Positions 34,731-46,111 of a DNA stretch of 64,000 nt are shown piece after piece. Under the pieces are notes generated by a model that did no database searches, was not told the origin of the DNA, and was given only the letters and a program-made list of their open reading frames with translations. The DNA is taken from positions 149,730,001-149,794,000 of the forward strand of contig JBITNC010000001.1 of NCBI GenBank assembly GCA_050084985.1, in the 5' to 3' direction. Within the stretch, counting starts at the first letter, position 1; each line of letters starts with the position of its first letter. The translations under genes were made by a program, and so were the position numbers. This DNA is from Nageia nagi. Lineage: Eukaryota > Pinophyta.

Positions 34731-36465
34731 ACACAACAATTAGACAATATCATCCTTTGTGCATTTTTAGCTTTATTTTATCATACTTTTAGTTTTGAAT
34801 TCACTTAATGCATGATTATTTTTAATCCCTAACATCTAATTTCATGAGCTTATTAATAGGTTGGAGAACCATCATTTTCTATAGTATAACTCTTACTAGT
34901 CTTATCAAGGCATCAACACTAGTAGAAGCTAGATTATCAACATAAGCAATATCATTTTCATATTTACTATTTGGAGATGTAGATCCTTACTTTAAGGATT
35001 GTAGATATATCTTAAAGAGGAAATAATATAGTAAGAAAAGATTAATTTTTTGACATAATAATTTTCATCCATCTTTATCTTTGTTTTTAGACATTGTATC
35101 ATGCTTCACATGGGGCACTATCCTAAAGTGATTTATCTTTTGTTTTTTTTTACATAATACTTCATAGAGATGCTTGATAGAACTTATCCTTCTTTTGTAT
35201 GCTTGATAGAACTTATCCTTCTTTTGTACCTTGCTATACAAAGACATGATCACATGTGTTTTTCTCATTCCATGCTTTGCATGTTATATTGTCCATAGCA
35301 TAATATAACATATTTAATTTTAAATACTTAAACTTATGAGTAAGAAAATTTAACATCTAATACATGTAAAATTATATAAAATAAACCTCATTTATCATTT
35401 GAAAATAACTATTTTTTTAAAAAGATATCCATATATTAAAGAAGCTTTATAGAAAAATCTTTTCATTCGCATGATGGAAAAGTCCTATCATATCTCTTAG
35501 TAGTATATTGAAAATCCACTCTTAACATTGTGGTACCATTGACTTTACACATACTCAATATTGATCTGGTTTATTTGTATACTATCTCTTACTTCTCATG
35601 ATTACTTACTAAATCTTATGAAAGTCAAAACCTTAACAATGCATTATTGAAACAATACATTATATTTCGATATCAACTATTGAGCCTATGAGATAAAAAT
35701 AAAAACTAAAGCAATGCCGGTGTCTAATTTCATGCTGTACCCCATTTCATTATAAATATTTACAGCAGATATCAAAGACAATAGAGAGAGCTCTATTCAA
35801 ACGTTAACCGACCCAGATAGCGGCTGAACTTTGGCTGAAGTTGACCCAACAAAGCAGATTTGCCATACAACTTACAACGCTTCATTCACATTCCAAATCT
35901 CAAATTTTTCATGTTTGCAAAGTCAGAATTGTATAATATAAATATCCTTCATTCAAATCAAATGTCATTATTACATAAAACGCACTATGAGCAACTGTAA
36001 TCATTTGGTAGTAAAGCAAATATCATTATCACTATCCCTATCGACCGACAAGAGTGGCCGTCAAATTCATCGCATGCTTTTCGTAAAGTAATTCAATTTC
36101 ACACCTGTATCGTATCATCATAAATACAAATTAAATATGTAAAGTTTGTATGTAAGCGAAATATTGGAATATTTCGAATTAATTGTCTTAGTGTTTAAAA
36201 TAAATTTTTTTAATGTGTTATTAAATATATCGTATTTGTATTAATTTGAGTTTGTATACAAGAAATCTTTAGAAATTATGTAAGATATGCGTCTCTTCGC
36301 TATTTTATTTTTAAAAAATTAATAAAAGTAAAGTAGTGGATCATTTTATAAAATGCAAATCAATCTATAAATTTATTGATAAATAACAACAAATCTAAAA
36401 TAAAAAGTGTGAAATGAAAATAACAAATTGGAAAGTCAAACCAACAGTTATAAATTTATTTCATT
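34731..36465 (+). repeat. Dispersed repeat family A, copy 2
   Basis: It begins ACACAACAATTAG like copy 3 (ACACAACAATTTG at 40,504). It lacks the copia and SINE insertions of copy 1 and so gives the empty-site sequences (GATTT at 35,130; direct joining near 35,690). It has a small local duplication, GCTTGATAGAACTTATCCTT, at 35,172 and 35,202. It ends near TTTATTTCATT. Confidence 0.82.
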
Positions 36466-36511
36466 CAAAAGGAATTTTCATTCAGATACTCATGCTTGAA
36501 TAATGAGGACA

Positions 36512-37423
36512 TTAAACATTGGAAGAGCCTATCCTCCCGTCAACTTCGCTTATATACGTCCAAGGTATATGTATAGCCCCGCCACTGCCCGTTGTACAAT
36601 CCACCACCATCCCGTCGCTTGTCTATATACGCCCAAAATTTATGAGGATATACACCCAAGATATATTGTGATATACATCCATGGTATATTGTTCAGAATA
36701 TAGAAAATTTAAAACTTTTCAGCATGTTGTTTTCGACTCAATGGTATACTGGCTAACTCGTTGCACCCAAAAATGGTGACTCATGTTCGAATCTTGCCCA
36801 AGCCTTTTGTATCAACACTTGGAAATTTTTTGTTCCATATTTTTGCATATTTTGAAACTGATATACGCCCATAGTATATGCATTAAATTAATAAACACCT
36901 AGAATTTATGCATTCAATTGACATACGTTCATATTTTGAACCTAACATACATCCATAGTATATGCATTAAATTGATATATGCCCAGAGTTTATCCATTAA
37001 GTTGATATACATCCATGGTATATTATTCGAAATATACAAAATTTAAAACTTTCACTACATGTTACTGACTCAATGGTATAGTGGTTAATGCATTGCACCA
37101 AAAAAATGGTGACTTGTGTTTGAATCTCGCCTTGGACTTTTGCATCAACACTTAGAAATTTTTGGATCCATTTTTTTGCATGTTTTTAATATTATATACG
37201 CCCCAAATTTATGCATTAAATTGATATATGCCTAGAATTTATGCATTCAAGTGATATATGCCCAACATATATGTATTTAATTGATATACACCCAGAATAT
37301 ATCTATCGCCATCATCACATCACCACTTCGCCAGCTCAACTTCATTGCTTCGCTTCGCTTGTAGATATACTATGGGCATATATAAAAGAATTTGGCCAAA
37401 GGATAGGCTCTTCCTTAAAAATT
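36512..37423. mobile_element. Mutator-like miniature element (TIR GGAAGAGCCTATCCT, 9-bp TSD)
   Basis: GGAAGAGCCTATCCT at 36,521-36,535 is repeated exactly in inverted orientation at 37,400-37,414. The flanks TTAAACATT (36,512-36,520) and TTAAAAATT (37,415-37,423) form a 9-bp duplication with one mismatch, the Mutator hallmark. The element is 894 bp with no transposase. Its interior is built from a direct duplication with tRNA-like segments and many GATATACGCCCA-type short repeats. Apparent small frames at 36,503 and 37,241 overlap these repeats and are not considered genes. Confidence 0.8.
36687..37204 (+). repeat. Direct duplication with tRNA-like (SINE-like) segments
   Basis: About 180 bp at 36,687-36,866 recur at 37,021-37,204. 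Each holds ACTCAATGGTATA(C/G)TGG, similar to a tRNA A box, and about 35-50 bases later GTTCGAATC (36,785) or GTTTGAATC (37,118), matching the B box. The spacing suits an RNA polymerase III internal promoter. No cloverleaf with a full acceptor stem was seen, so a tRNA-derived SINE is more likely than a tRNA gene. Confidence 0.6.
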
Positions 37424-37439
37424 GTTGTGAATGATTGAA

Positions 37440-37840
37440 TGATTCTAAAAACTTGTCTTAGATTAATCCTTATGTGAGATTATTTTTTCTCAAAGTCATA
37501 TTGCATTTTTGTTTCTCTTCGGATCATTCTTTTGAATCCATGTTGTTGGATTAATTTTTTTATGGTCTTATGAATGACTTTTTCTTATTGCATTTATGTT
37601 TTGTAAGTTGATTAAGCATGTGGTGATCCAAAGATTAGATTATGTATGTGGATTTTACAAGAGGTTCCCATGATATAATTTGATCTTATTTTGATGTTTA
37701 TCTGGTGTTATTTGATATTTTCCAACTTTGTTGTAAGTTGGTGGATGTGTTTTAAGTATTACTAAAAGTTATCATGCACTATAAGGTTGTTATGCTCTTT
37801 GTCATGATCTGGAACATTGTTCTTGATGTCATTATCTATC
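37440..37840. other. Unassigned sequence
   Basis: T-rich sequence with no recognised gene; the plus-strand frame from 37,774 runs into the following minisatellite. Confidence 0.35.
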
Positions 37841-38260
37841 GTGGTTTGAGAAATGCATCTTTGTTGAGCTTCACCTCTTGTGTTGTCGTCATTAGCCTCA
37901 TGGTGCGATGTTTAGTGTTAAAGGCTTTGTTGGAGTGCAATATCTCTTTTGTTGATGTCATCAGCTTCACAGTGTGATGTTCACTATTGAGGCTTCACTG
38001 GAGTATGACATCTCTTTTGCTGGTATCATCAACTTGTTGGTGCAACATTTAGTATTGAGGCTTTCTCAGAGTACAACATTTTTTTTGTTGGCATCATCAA
38101 GTTGTTGGTGCGATGTTAAGCGTTAAAGGCTTTATTGGAGTGCAACACCTCTTGTGCTAATTTCATTAGCTTCACAACATGGTGACTAGTGTTGAGGCTT
38201 GCTAGAGTGTGACATAGGTGATGCTGACATCATATTTTCACGATGTGGTATTGGTTGACA
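37840..38260 (+). repeat. Degenerate minisatellite, unit about 65-70 bp
   Basis: Five to six units follow the pattern TTGAGGCTT...GGAGT(G/A)CAACATCTC, then TTTTGTTG.(C/T)ATCATCA, then TGGTGCGATGTT. The open frame at 37,774-37,977 is made of this repeat. Confidence 0.7.
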
Positions 38261-38319
38261 TGGTTTATCATAGTACGATATATAGGGTGTTGACATCATC
38301 AACTCCAAGTGGCAACATC

Positions 38320-38510
38320 ATTCTTAAATGACCTAACTTTCTCAGAAATAGCCCAACAACTATTGATCTTCTCATAAATGGTCTGATGATAATTGATCTT
38401 CTTAGAAATGACCCAAATTTGTAAATCATAACATGACTACCAAGATAAGGCTTGAATTTCTTGGAAATGACCCAATAACCATTGATCTTCTCCTCCAATC
38501 GTATTATGAC
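38320..38510 (+). repeat. Short degenerate repeat with ATTGATCTTCT motif
   Basis: Three phrases of the type ATTGATCTTCT, AAATG.CC and AAT repeat at irregular spacing near 38,360-38,490. The minus-strand frame at 38,268-38,567 arises from these repeats and is not recognised. Confidence 0.45.
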
Positions 38511-38599
38511 CTTACATGTATCGAAAGGGAAGTTAAATTGGTTGGAGATGAACTCAACTGACTTCAAGGGAGTTAAAAGGCAATTTGCGAAGTTATTAC

Positions 38600-40502
38600 A
38601 ACAAAATGGAGCATGAATTTAACTTTAAAGAGAGAAGGAGATGAAGGTTAGAGAGTTTTGAAGGCCAAAACCATTTGCGGATTATTTTCCATCAAGGGTT
38701 GTAGTTGTTTGCTTATTCCAAGTAATTTATTCTTATGTTAAATATGTTGTAAAGGAATTCTTCCTTGTTCTAAACTTCTGCATAGTAATCGATGGATTTG
38801 ATGGTTGCTATTATGGGGGACATACTCTCATAATAAGAGGAACCTCTTAAATACTTATATCAATTATTTTATAGATGCCTATTATTTCGTTTCTATTTTA
38901 CCGCTATAGTAGATGAATAAACTTGCATGTTAATTAAATTGTTGATGCGCATCTCTATTGGGAATTTTGTTTATTTAACAAAAGCTCATCATTCTAGCAT
39001 TTGAGGTATTAAAATTATTTGACTTTATTTTAAAAAGAAATGAAGATATTCTCCAAGCTTCCTCTCCTTCGTATAGCATATGAGAATATTTTTCATAATA
39101 TTTAATATCAAAATTATTCCCTCTAAAGTCAACATTGATTATCAATCATGTGTGGGCCAATCCTACAATGATGTATGTAGAGTACACATTCTTAGATTAA
39201 TCTCTTGGGTGGCTCTCTTATGCATTTAACATGAGTTTAATACATTGTAACATATAAAATATATTCCTTAAGGATTTTAAAAAATAATATTTTATTACAA
39301 AATCCTTCCTATTATGGGTGAGTGTCATGGATATGAAGGATTACTCATGATAATTTAAAAGAATACTTTGTTCTATTCCATCATTAGCTTGTTGGATGTT
39401 GACCTACATAAATGATGTTGAAGTTTCCGTAGATAACATTGATAAATTTATTTGATGATTTCCCCATTTGAATATTGAGCATTGATCTGGACAGGTAATG
39501 AATATTTTGATTTGATAAATCATAGGGTAATATTTTAAGAGAATGTTTGCTCCACCAAATTGAATAAAATAATGTAAAATCAAGCAAGAGTTGGTAAAAA
39601 TGAAGAAATAACAACATTTGAGCACCCTTTCTCTCCAACATAAGTTAATGCAGACTAGAAGCTTCTTAAAAAATTGTATTCTCAAAAGCTTGAGAAGAGT
39701 GTAGCATAGAGAGTTGGCAAAAGGAATGATAAGGAAGTAGTCTTTATCAAGTTTAAAGGTTTTATGGAAAGTTAAAAGATGCAAGGAGTCCTTCAACAAT
39801 TACTAAGAATGATTATAAATTAAGCATATAGAAATAGAGCTAAGGAATAAGCATGGGATAGTATTGTAATTAGTTTTTGCATTATCAAAAAGGGGCAATT
39901 GATGACACTAAGATATGTATGTAATTGATTTAAGAGAAATTAAATAAAATAAGAATTAAACCATGGTAATTAGCCTTCTCATGGGTTTTTCTTCACGACA
40001 TGACTTTGGAAGTTTTCCACATAAATCAAATTTTGTGTCTCCTTGTGTGAATGGTGATTATTATTAATGCTCGATTGGTTTATCTTAAAAGTATGTGAAT
40101 TATATTATATCATATAATGATTTGAGTAATATCTTAGTTAGTGAAATAATGGATCAAGTACTTGGGTTCAATGATCAATTGATATGGTTGGATATAAAAA
40201 TTATGAATGCCTCCCTTTAATCTCAACATAAGGGTACCTTGAAAATAATATCATAAGCATGAAATAATATCCTAACTAATGAGGGAAAATTACTTATTTA
40301 AAAGGAGAATAATGTATATGTTGTTTAACTTAGCAAACTCCAAAACTATCTTTGTACATAGCATAGCATAAACTTGTTTAACTTGATGAAAGATTAACAA
40401 TAGTCTTTATATTAAAAATAAATTATTTTTGTTCAATAAAAAAATAACCCATAAAATTATTCATATAATATGGTAATGGTGGGTGTATAGGAAGGAATCC
40501 AT
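38600..40502. other. Unassigned region, possible LTR element remnant
   Basis: AAAAAGGGGCAA followed by TTGATGACAC at 39,887-39,908 looks like a polypurine tract and an LTR start, but no matching 5' LTR or primer site was found. The overlapping minus-strand frames at 39,384-39,799 encode hydrophobic sequence that I do not recognise. Confidence 0.3.
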
Positions 40503-43166
40503 TACACAACAATTTGAAAATATCATCCTTTACGCATTTATAGCTTTATTTTATCATACTTTTAGTTTTGAGTTCATATAATACATGATAATATTTATGC
40601 TCTAACATTGACTTTCATCAACTTATTAATATGTTGAAGAGTTGTCATTTTCTATACTACAACTCTTACTAGTCTTATTAAGGCACCAATACTAGTAGAA
40701 GCCTAATTATTTATATAAGTAACATCATTTTCATATTTACTCTTTTGAGATGTAGATCCTCACTTAGAAGGATTCCAAATATATCTCAAAAAGGAAATAA
40801 TGAAGCAAAAATTTCTTCTTTTTTGATATAATAATGTTTATCTAACTTTTCTTTATTATTAAAAATTGCATCATGATTCATAGGGGCATTCTAGTCGAGT
40901 AATTTATACTTATCTTTTTTTCAGCATAATGCTTAACTTGGGGATACTAGCTTGATACAAATTATACCTATTTTGTACCTTGCTATGCAAAGGGCATGAT
41001 CACATTTTTTTATCATAAAATGCTTTACATGGGGTATCATCCATGGCATCATATAACATATTTAATCTTGAATGCTTACTAGTACAAAAACTTAAAATCT
41101 AATACATGTATATAAAATAAACATCATATGTCATTTGAAAATGATATTTTTTAAAAGATATCTAAATATCGAAGAAGCTTTATAAAAAATTATTTTCATT
41201 TCCATGTTTGAAAAGTCTAATCCTATCTCTTGGTAGCATTGTGGTACCACTGGCTCACATGGACTCAAGATTGATCTCCTTTATTTGCATATTATGCCTT
41301 ATCTCTGATAAATACTTACCATTTATTGAATCACACCAAAACAAGGACCTTGACCATGCCTTACTGAGATAATAAATTCTTTGTTGTAAGGATCATTTCC
41401 CGTAGTGTGTTTAGTAGCAACTACGATGACTTTTAGAAGATAGTATTTGGAACATATGTAATATTGTTGAATATCTATAAACTTTTTCATATACAAGTTT
41501 TGAGGCTCTTATCTCTTTGAAAACCCTTTGTAAAAATTTTATCCTTCTCAAAAAAAAATTCTTTTTCGATATCAACAATTCATCCCTTTTATCTTATAAC
41601 GATTTAGAACTAACTTTCATCATTTATAGCTTTTTTTCTGACATTAATCTTATATACTTGTAAATGATCTATTACAACTATCCATCCCATAGATCAATTG
41701 ATCTCTAGTAAACATTAATATTTAGCTTTACTTTTTATATGAAAACAAAACCAAATAATAATTTCAAACCTATTACAACTTACCTTCATTTATTATGAAA
41801 TACATTAATATTTCTTATAATACTCTTGAAATTAATTTAAATTGACATCTTAACTCTTCGTTGATAACCACTCTTTTCTTTTTAAATTCAACTATAAGCA
41901 CAGTGTGATTTTATTGTCATGACACAATTTATTTCAAAGTAGTAAAAACTGAATTACTGTTGTGTCTAATTTTATGCTCTATGGATATATTGTGAGACAA
42001 TTTGCAACTGGTCAAAAACATTGTAAAGACAATGAGGGTGAATACAATTAATGCAGTTGACCGACCCAAATATGGTGTGATGAGCCATCCTTATTCGCTA
42101 ATTATGAATGTCAACCCATCAAAGCAGATATGCCATACTAGACTTCTGCCTTCCTAGATGGAAAGTCAATACTTCACTCAAATACCAAATCTCAAATTCT
42201 TAATGTTTGCATAGTTAGAATCCTATAATATTAATATAACTCATTCAAATCAACAACATTTATTGAAGTACAAAACATTGATGTAACATTAAATCACTTT
42301 GATAAAATTGCAAATAAAATATTATTATTACATAAAATGCACTATAAGCAAATGTACAGCAAATATCATTATCACATGTGTGCATATTGCTCTATCGACC
42401 AACAAGAGTGGCCGTCAAATTCATCACATGTTTTGCAAACAGCAGTTAAATTTGACACATTTTATCATCCTAAATACCAATTAAATACATTTAAATTTTG
42501 AGATAGTGGAATATTTCAAATTAAATTTCTAAAGTGTTTAAAATAAATTTCTAACTTTGTTCTTAGTAGGTTCGTTTAACACTTTTAAATATATAGATAG
42601 GAATTTTAAATTTTATTTGCATTAATTTGAGGTTACTCCTTTCACAATATACCATTAGTTATTAAATAAAGTTTTAGCTTAATATATTTAAATGTTAAAA
42701 AAATATAATTATTAGTATTAACAAATAGTTATGTTATTTTTTAAAAGTTATATTTATATTTTTATGATTATTTTATTGAAGTGAAATGTTTTTATTATAT
42801 ATTGTTTAGATAATAAATATATTGTATCAATATCAGTATCTTACTAAAAGTCGTAAACTATTAATTTAAAGCAAAATAATTAATTTAGAGTGTTCTAAAA
42901 TCAAAAGTAAGAAATTGCAATGTTCCAGTAATATGGATCAACATGTTAATTATAGGAAAACAATGAATTGCAAAGGTTCAGTATAATAGTTTACTCATTA
43001 TAGATCTATTTATTATCATCATTATGTCATTTAATATTATTTTTATTTCTATCATTAATTATCCCATAATGCATTATCAATTATCTAGGTTGTATCTAAA
43101 AGTTAATATTATTTTAATTGATCTTAGCTTAGTTTTAAAGCCTATTACTTTCATATAATTAAGTAA
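40503..43166 (+). repeat. Dispersed repeat family A, copy 3, main part
   Basis: It matches copy 1 from GCATTTATAGCTTTATTTTA (40,534) through CAAGAGTGGCCGTCAAATTC (about 42,403) to the zone equivalent to 20,300. It lacks the insertions of copy 1. It stops at a probable target duplication TTAAGTAA (43,159-43,166) and resumes at 44,416. Confidence 0.82.
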
Positions 43167-44415
43167 CTTTGACCTTTTTTTTGAGTAATTTATATTGAGA
43201 TGTTGAGTTTTGAAAGGACTAAATACCTTTTTTACATTTTTTTAAATATTTCAAATGTAAAATACATTTATAACTACTAAACTTCATACTAAGATGTATC
43301 TATCACCCGCAGGTCCTAGGTTCCAATCTAGGTGTTGGATGTGTGAGTTGTGTGAATCTGGGTATGTGTAATTAAAAAAAATGACAACCCAAAAGACATT
43401 TAATATTTCTAATCTAATTTGAAACTAGGGCTTGAAAACTTGGAACTAGGATTATCCCCAAATACAAAATTACTCCTAGTGAGGTCTCCTTCACAATTGT
43501 TGGTTGAGTTGGTCATGATGTGACCCTACTTTCAAATTCCATCAAGAGTGATACAATGTACTCCTTGCGGTTGTCCCATAAACGTTAATAAAATTTCTTT
43601 CTTTCTTTCTTCAAAAAGATTCATGAAGTCCACCAAAAATCTTCTCCATAAAAAAATCTTACCAGCAAAGAGCTAAGAAAAAAATAAGACTAAGAAGAAT
43701 CTCTTCTAATGCAAAACTTCCTTCATTTAAAAGTATTCGAATGCTACTCCAAAATGAGGTCGATCAGGGGACTGAAAAAATAAGTATAACTCCATCAGAA
43801 GACAAAACCATGTTTGAAAACTCTGCATCCTCCCAAACAATAACACCTACCTCAAACCTCTTCCAAATATGGCTAAAGAGGATCCCAGGCCTCGATGTTT
43901 CAAGAACCCGAGATGGGTTTTTAGAAAATGGTTGGTGAATCAACTGTTGCACAAAAGCCCGGATCTAAAACTTCTGGATCCAAAAAACCATGCAAAATAA
44001 TTTGAGAGAACCGATTTAAATCTAGAAATTAAAGTGGTTCAACACACAAAAAAAAAAAAAAGCTTTCAATCTCTGAAGGAGAGAAACGTACATCTAAATA
44101 AAAGTCATAAGGGCTTCTTTGGCCTCAAAGGTGTTTCAGCAAGGAAGAAGCCTTGGATCTCATCTGGAGAGAACCAAGACTTCATGGAGATGTCGAAAGG
44201 GTTTGCTCAATCTTTGCAAAACATTTCATGACATGTCCTTTGATCATCTTGGGTATTACCCTTCAACAGACTGTTATGACCATAGAAGGATTATTGGAGG
44301 GGTAGAAGTCGTCAGGCATCCCGTCTCCATCCGTCATCATCCTTCCACTTCGTCGAACCCTAACCCTAACCCTCCTCTGCTACGCTCCATTTTTTAACTT
44401 TTATCAAAAACTTAT
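43167..44415 (+). mobile_element. Non-LTR retrotransposon insertion (TSD TTAAGTAA)
   Basis: About 1.25 kb is inserted between two copies of TTAAGTAA (43,159-43,166 and 44,416-44,423). The 3' end reads CTTTTATCAAAAAC, like the LINE ends at 29,684 and 34,328. It includes a SINE (43,290-43,615) and open pieces at 43,741-43,938 and 44,034-44,397 that I do not recognise but which could be LINE ORF1 remains. CCCTAACCCTAACCCT occurs near 44,358. Confidence 0.6.
43290..43615 (+). mobile_element. tRNA-derived SINE with TTTC tail
   Basis: The head reads CACCCGCAGGTCCTAGGTTC followed by CAATCTAGGT, resembling the T-arm and B box of a tRNA. The body ends TTGTCCCATAAACGTTAATA and then a CTTTCTTTCTTTCTTC tail. 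The last 35 bases are shared with the truncated copy at 3731-3868. The A box is unclear. Confidence 0.6.
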
Positions 44416-44800
44416 TTAAGTAAATTTTCTTTCTTCTAAATTCTTTCTAGCAAATTTGCATTTGTATAAAATTTTGGAAAAAACCTAAGTTTTCATTATT
44501 ACATTTTTCACGCATTTTAAAAATCTAATATCTATCAAAATTTTAAAATGGTTGAGATTCGTTATAATGATTATGAATTTGGATGTGTATGTCATATTTC
44601 AATTCCTAAATAAATCTCTTGTAGAAGTATAATAATTTAAGTTAAGATTTTATATGTATATTATATTGACCATGAGAAATTATAGAAAGATCATAGATAA
44701 TATTTAAAATGTTCTTATAAATTTTGAAAAAAAAAAAAAAAAACAAATACTAATAAAAAAGAAGATATCAATTCATTTTCTTATGATATGTATAATAGAA
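44416..44800 (+). repeat. Dispersed repeat family A, copy 3, last part
   Basis: It continues TTTCTTTCTAGCAAATTTGC and then matches 29,700-30,005 (ATTATTACATTTTTCACGCA; AGATCATAGATAATATT). An A run at 44,729-44,743 lies inside. Confidence 0.78.
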
Positions 44801-45690
44801 AATATTGTAAAATTAACTAGTTTAGTCGTTTATAATTATTTAGGTATATCAAATATTATTATTATTCTTTTTTGTTAATATTGAAGGTGGTTTTTAGGGA
44901 ACTGATAATCGCTTTACATTTAAGGTAATTTTGAATTTATCCCTCGACCTCCCCAGGGTATGAACAATAGTCCCTTAACCTAAAGGAGGGCTCAAACACA
45001 TTCAAAACTTGGAAAAAATATATCATTTTAAGACCTTGTACATATATTAAGATAGGCATTAAAACTTGTACACTTTCAAAAAAATATTTGAAACTACATG
45101 CTCAAATCTGAAATTTGAAATTTAGACTTCCTGCTCAAAGAGAGAAGTTGTGAGCCTTAGAGGTTGTGGTTCTGAATCTTAAGCCCAACCTTCCAAACTG
45201 TTGGATAGGCTAGGAAGATTCCAGTTGCTGCTCACCTAAGCAAACTAAGCAAGTCCCTTCTTGCATCTTTCCTACTTTTGGGTCAAAACCAGCTCCACCA
45301 TTCCTCCACCTCGACCTCAAACCCCTATGAGCACTTCTAATATACCTTGATTTGCATCCTTTTATGGATTAGAATCCTTTGTTATTATTTTTATTTTTTT
45401 CTCTAATTTTCGACACAAATTTTGACGTAAGTAATATAATTGAAGTTGTGTTGATTTTTGCATCCTTTTTGGTTTTGTTTTTTGCATCATTTGTGCCACT
45501 TTTTGCATCTTCAAGTTGCGTTGGATTGCATCAGAAATGACATTTGATGGTGTCTTTTTTACATCTCTTTTTAAGCATTTTACCCCCTCATACCTAATGT
45601 TACATCTTTTTTGAGTCTAAAATTGCATCGATTTTGTTGAAAAATTATTTAAAAAAATTAATTTTAATATTTAATGTAATTTTTTCTATT
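44801..45690. other. Unassigned sequence
   Basis: No gene recognised. The part around 45,420-45,640 is T-rich with repeated TTGCATC and TTTTTGCATC words. Confidence 0.35.
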
Positions 45691-46085
45691 TCCATTAATA
45701 CATCAATCATACACCAAAATAATACACCAATCGTATGCCAAAATAATATGCCAATCATATGCCAATAATACATTAAAATAATATGCAAATAATACACCAA
45801 TAATATGCCAAAAATATGTTAAAAATACACCAAAATAATATACCAATAATACGTTAAAATACACCAAAATTGAGTCAAAATACGCTAAATTATGCTAAAA
45901 TATATATGCCAAAATATGGGTCGATAAATAATGATAACATCCACATCAAATTATGTCGAAATAACATACATATATATGTCTGAATACAACAAAATGATAT
46001 ACATTATACATCAAAATATATCAAAATGATATACTCATATGTATCAATACATACAATATATCAAAAATGATATAATGGTATTGTC
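45690..46085 (+). repeat. AT-rich degenerate array (AATACACCAAAATAATATGCC type)
   Basis: Units of 9-24 bases mixing CACCAAAATAATA and TGCCAATAATA repeat for about 390 bp, fading into ATATATCAAAATGATATAC units. No coding sequence. Confidence 0.7.
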
Positions 46086-46111
46086 TACATCATGAATACA
46101 TGATAGTATTA

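Noticed and set aside
36736-36801. Functional tRNA gene
   Set aside because: A- and B-box motifs are present, but I could not form a credible acceptor stem and anticodon arm, and the segment is duplicated inside a transposon; SINE-like is the better call.
39384-39799. Minus-strand 85- and 131-residue frames
   Set aside because: Two overlapping frames of hydrophobic low-complexity sequence, no recognised motif, no splice or repeat context that supports a gene.
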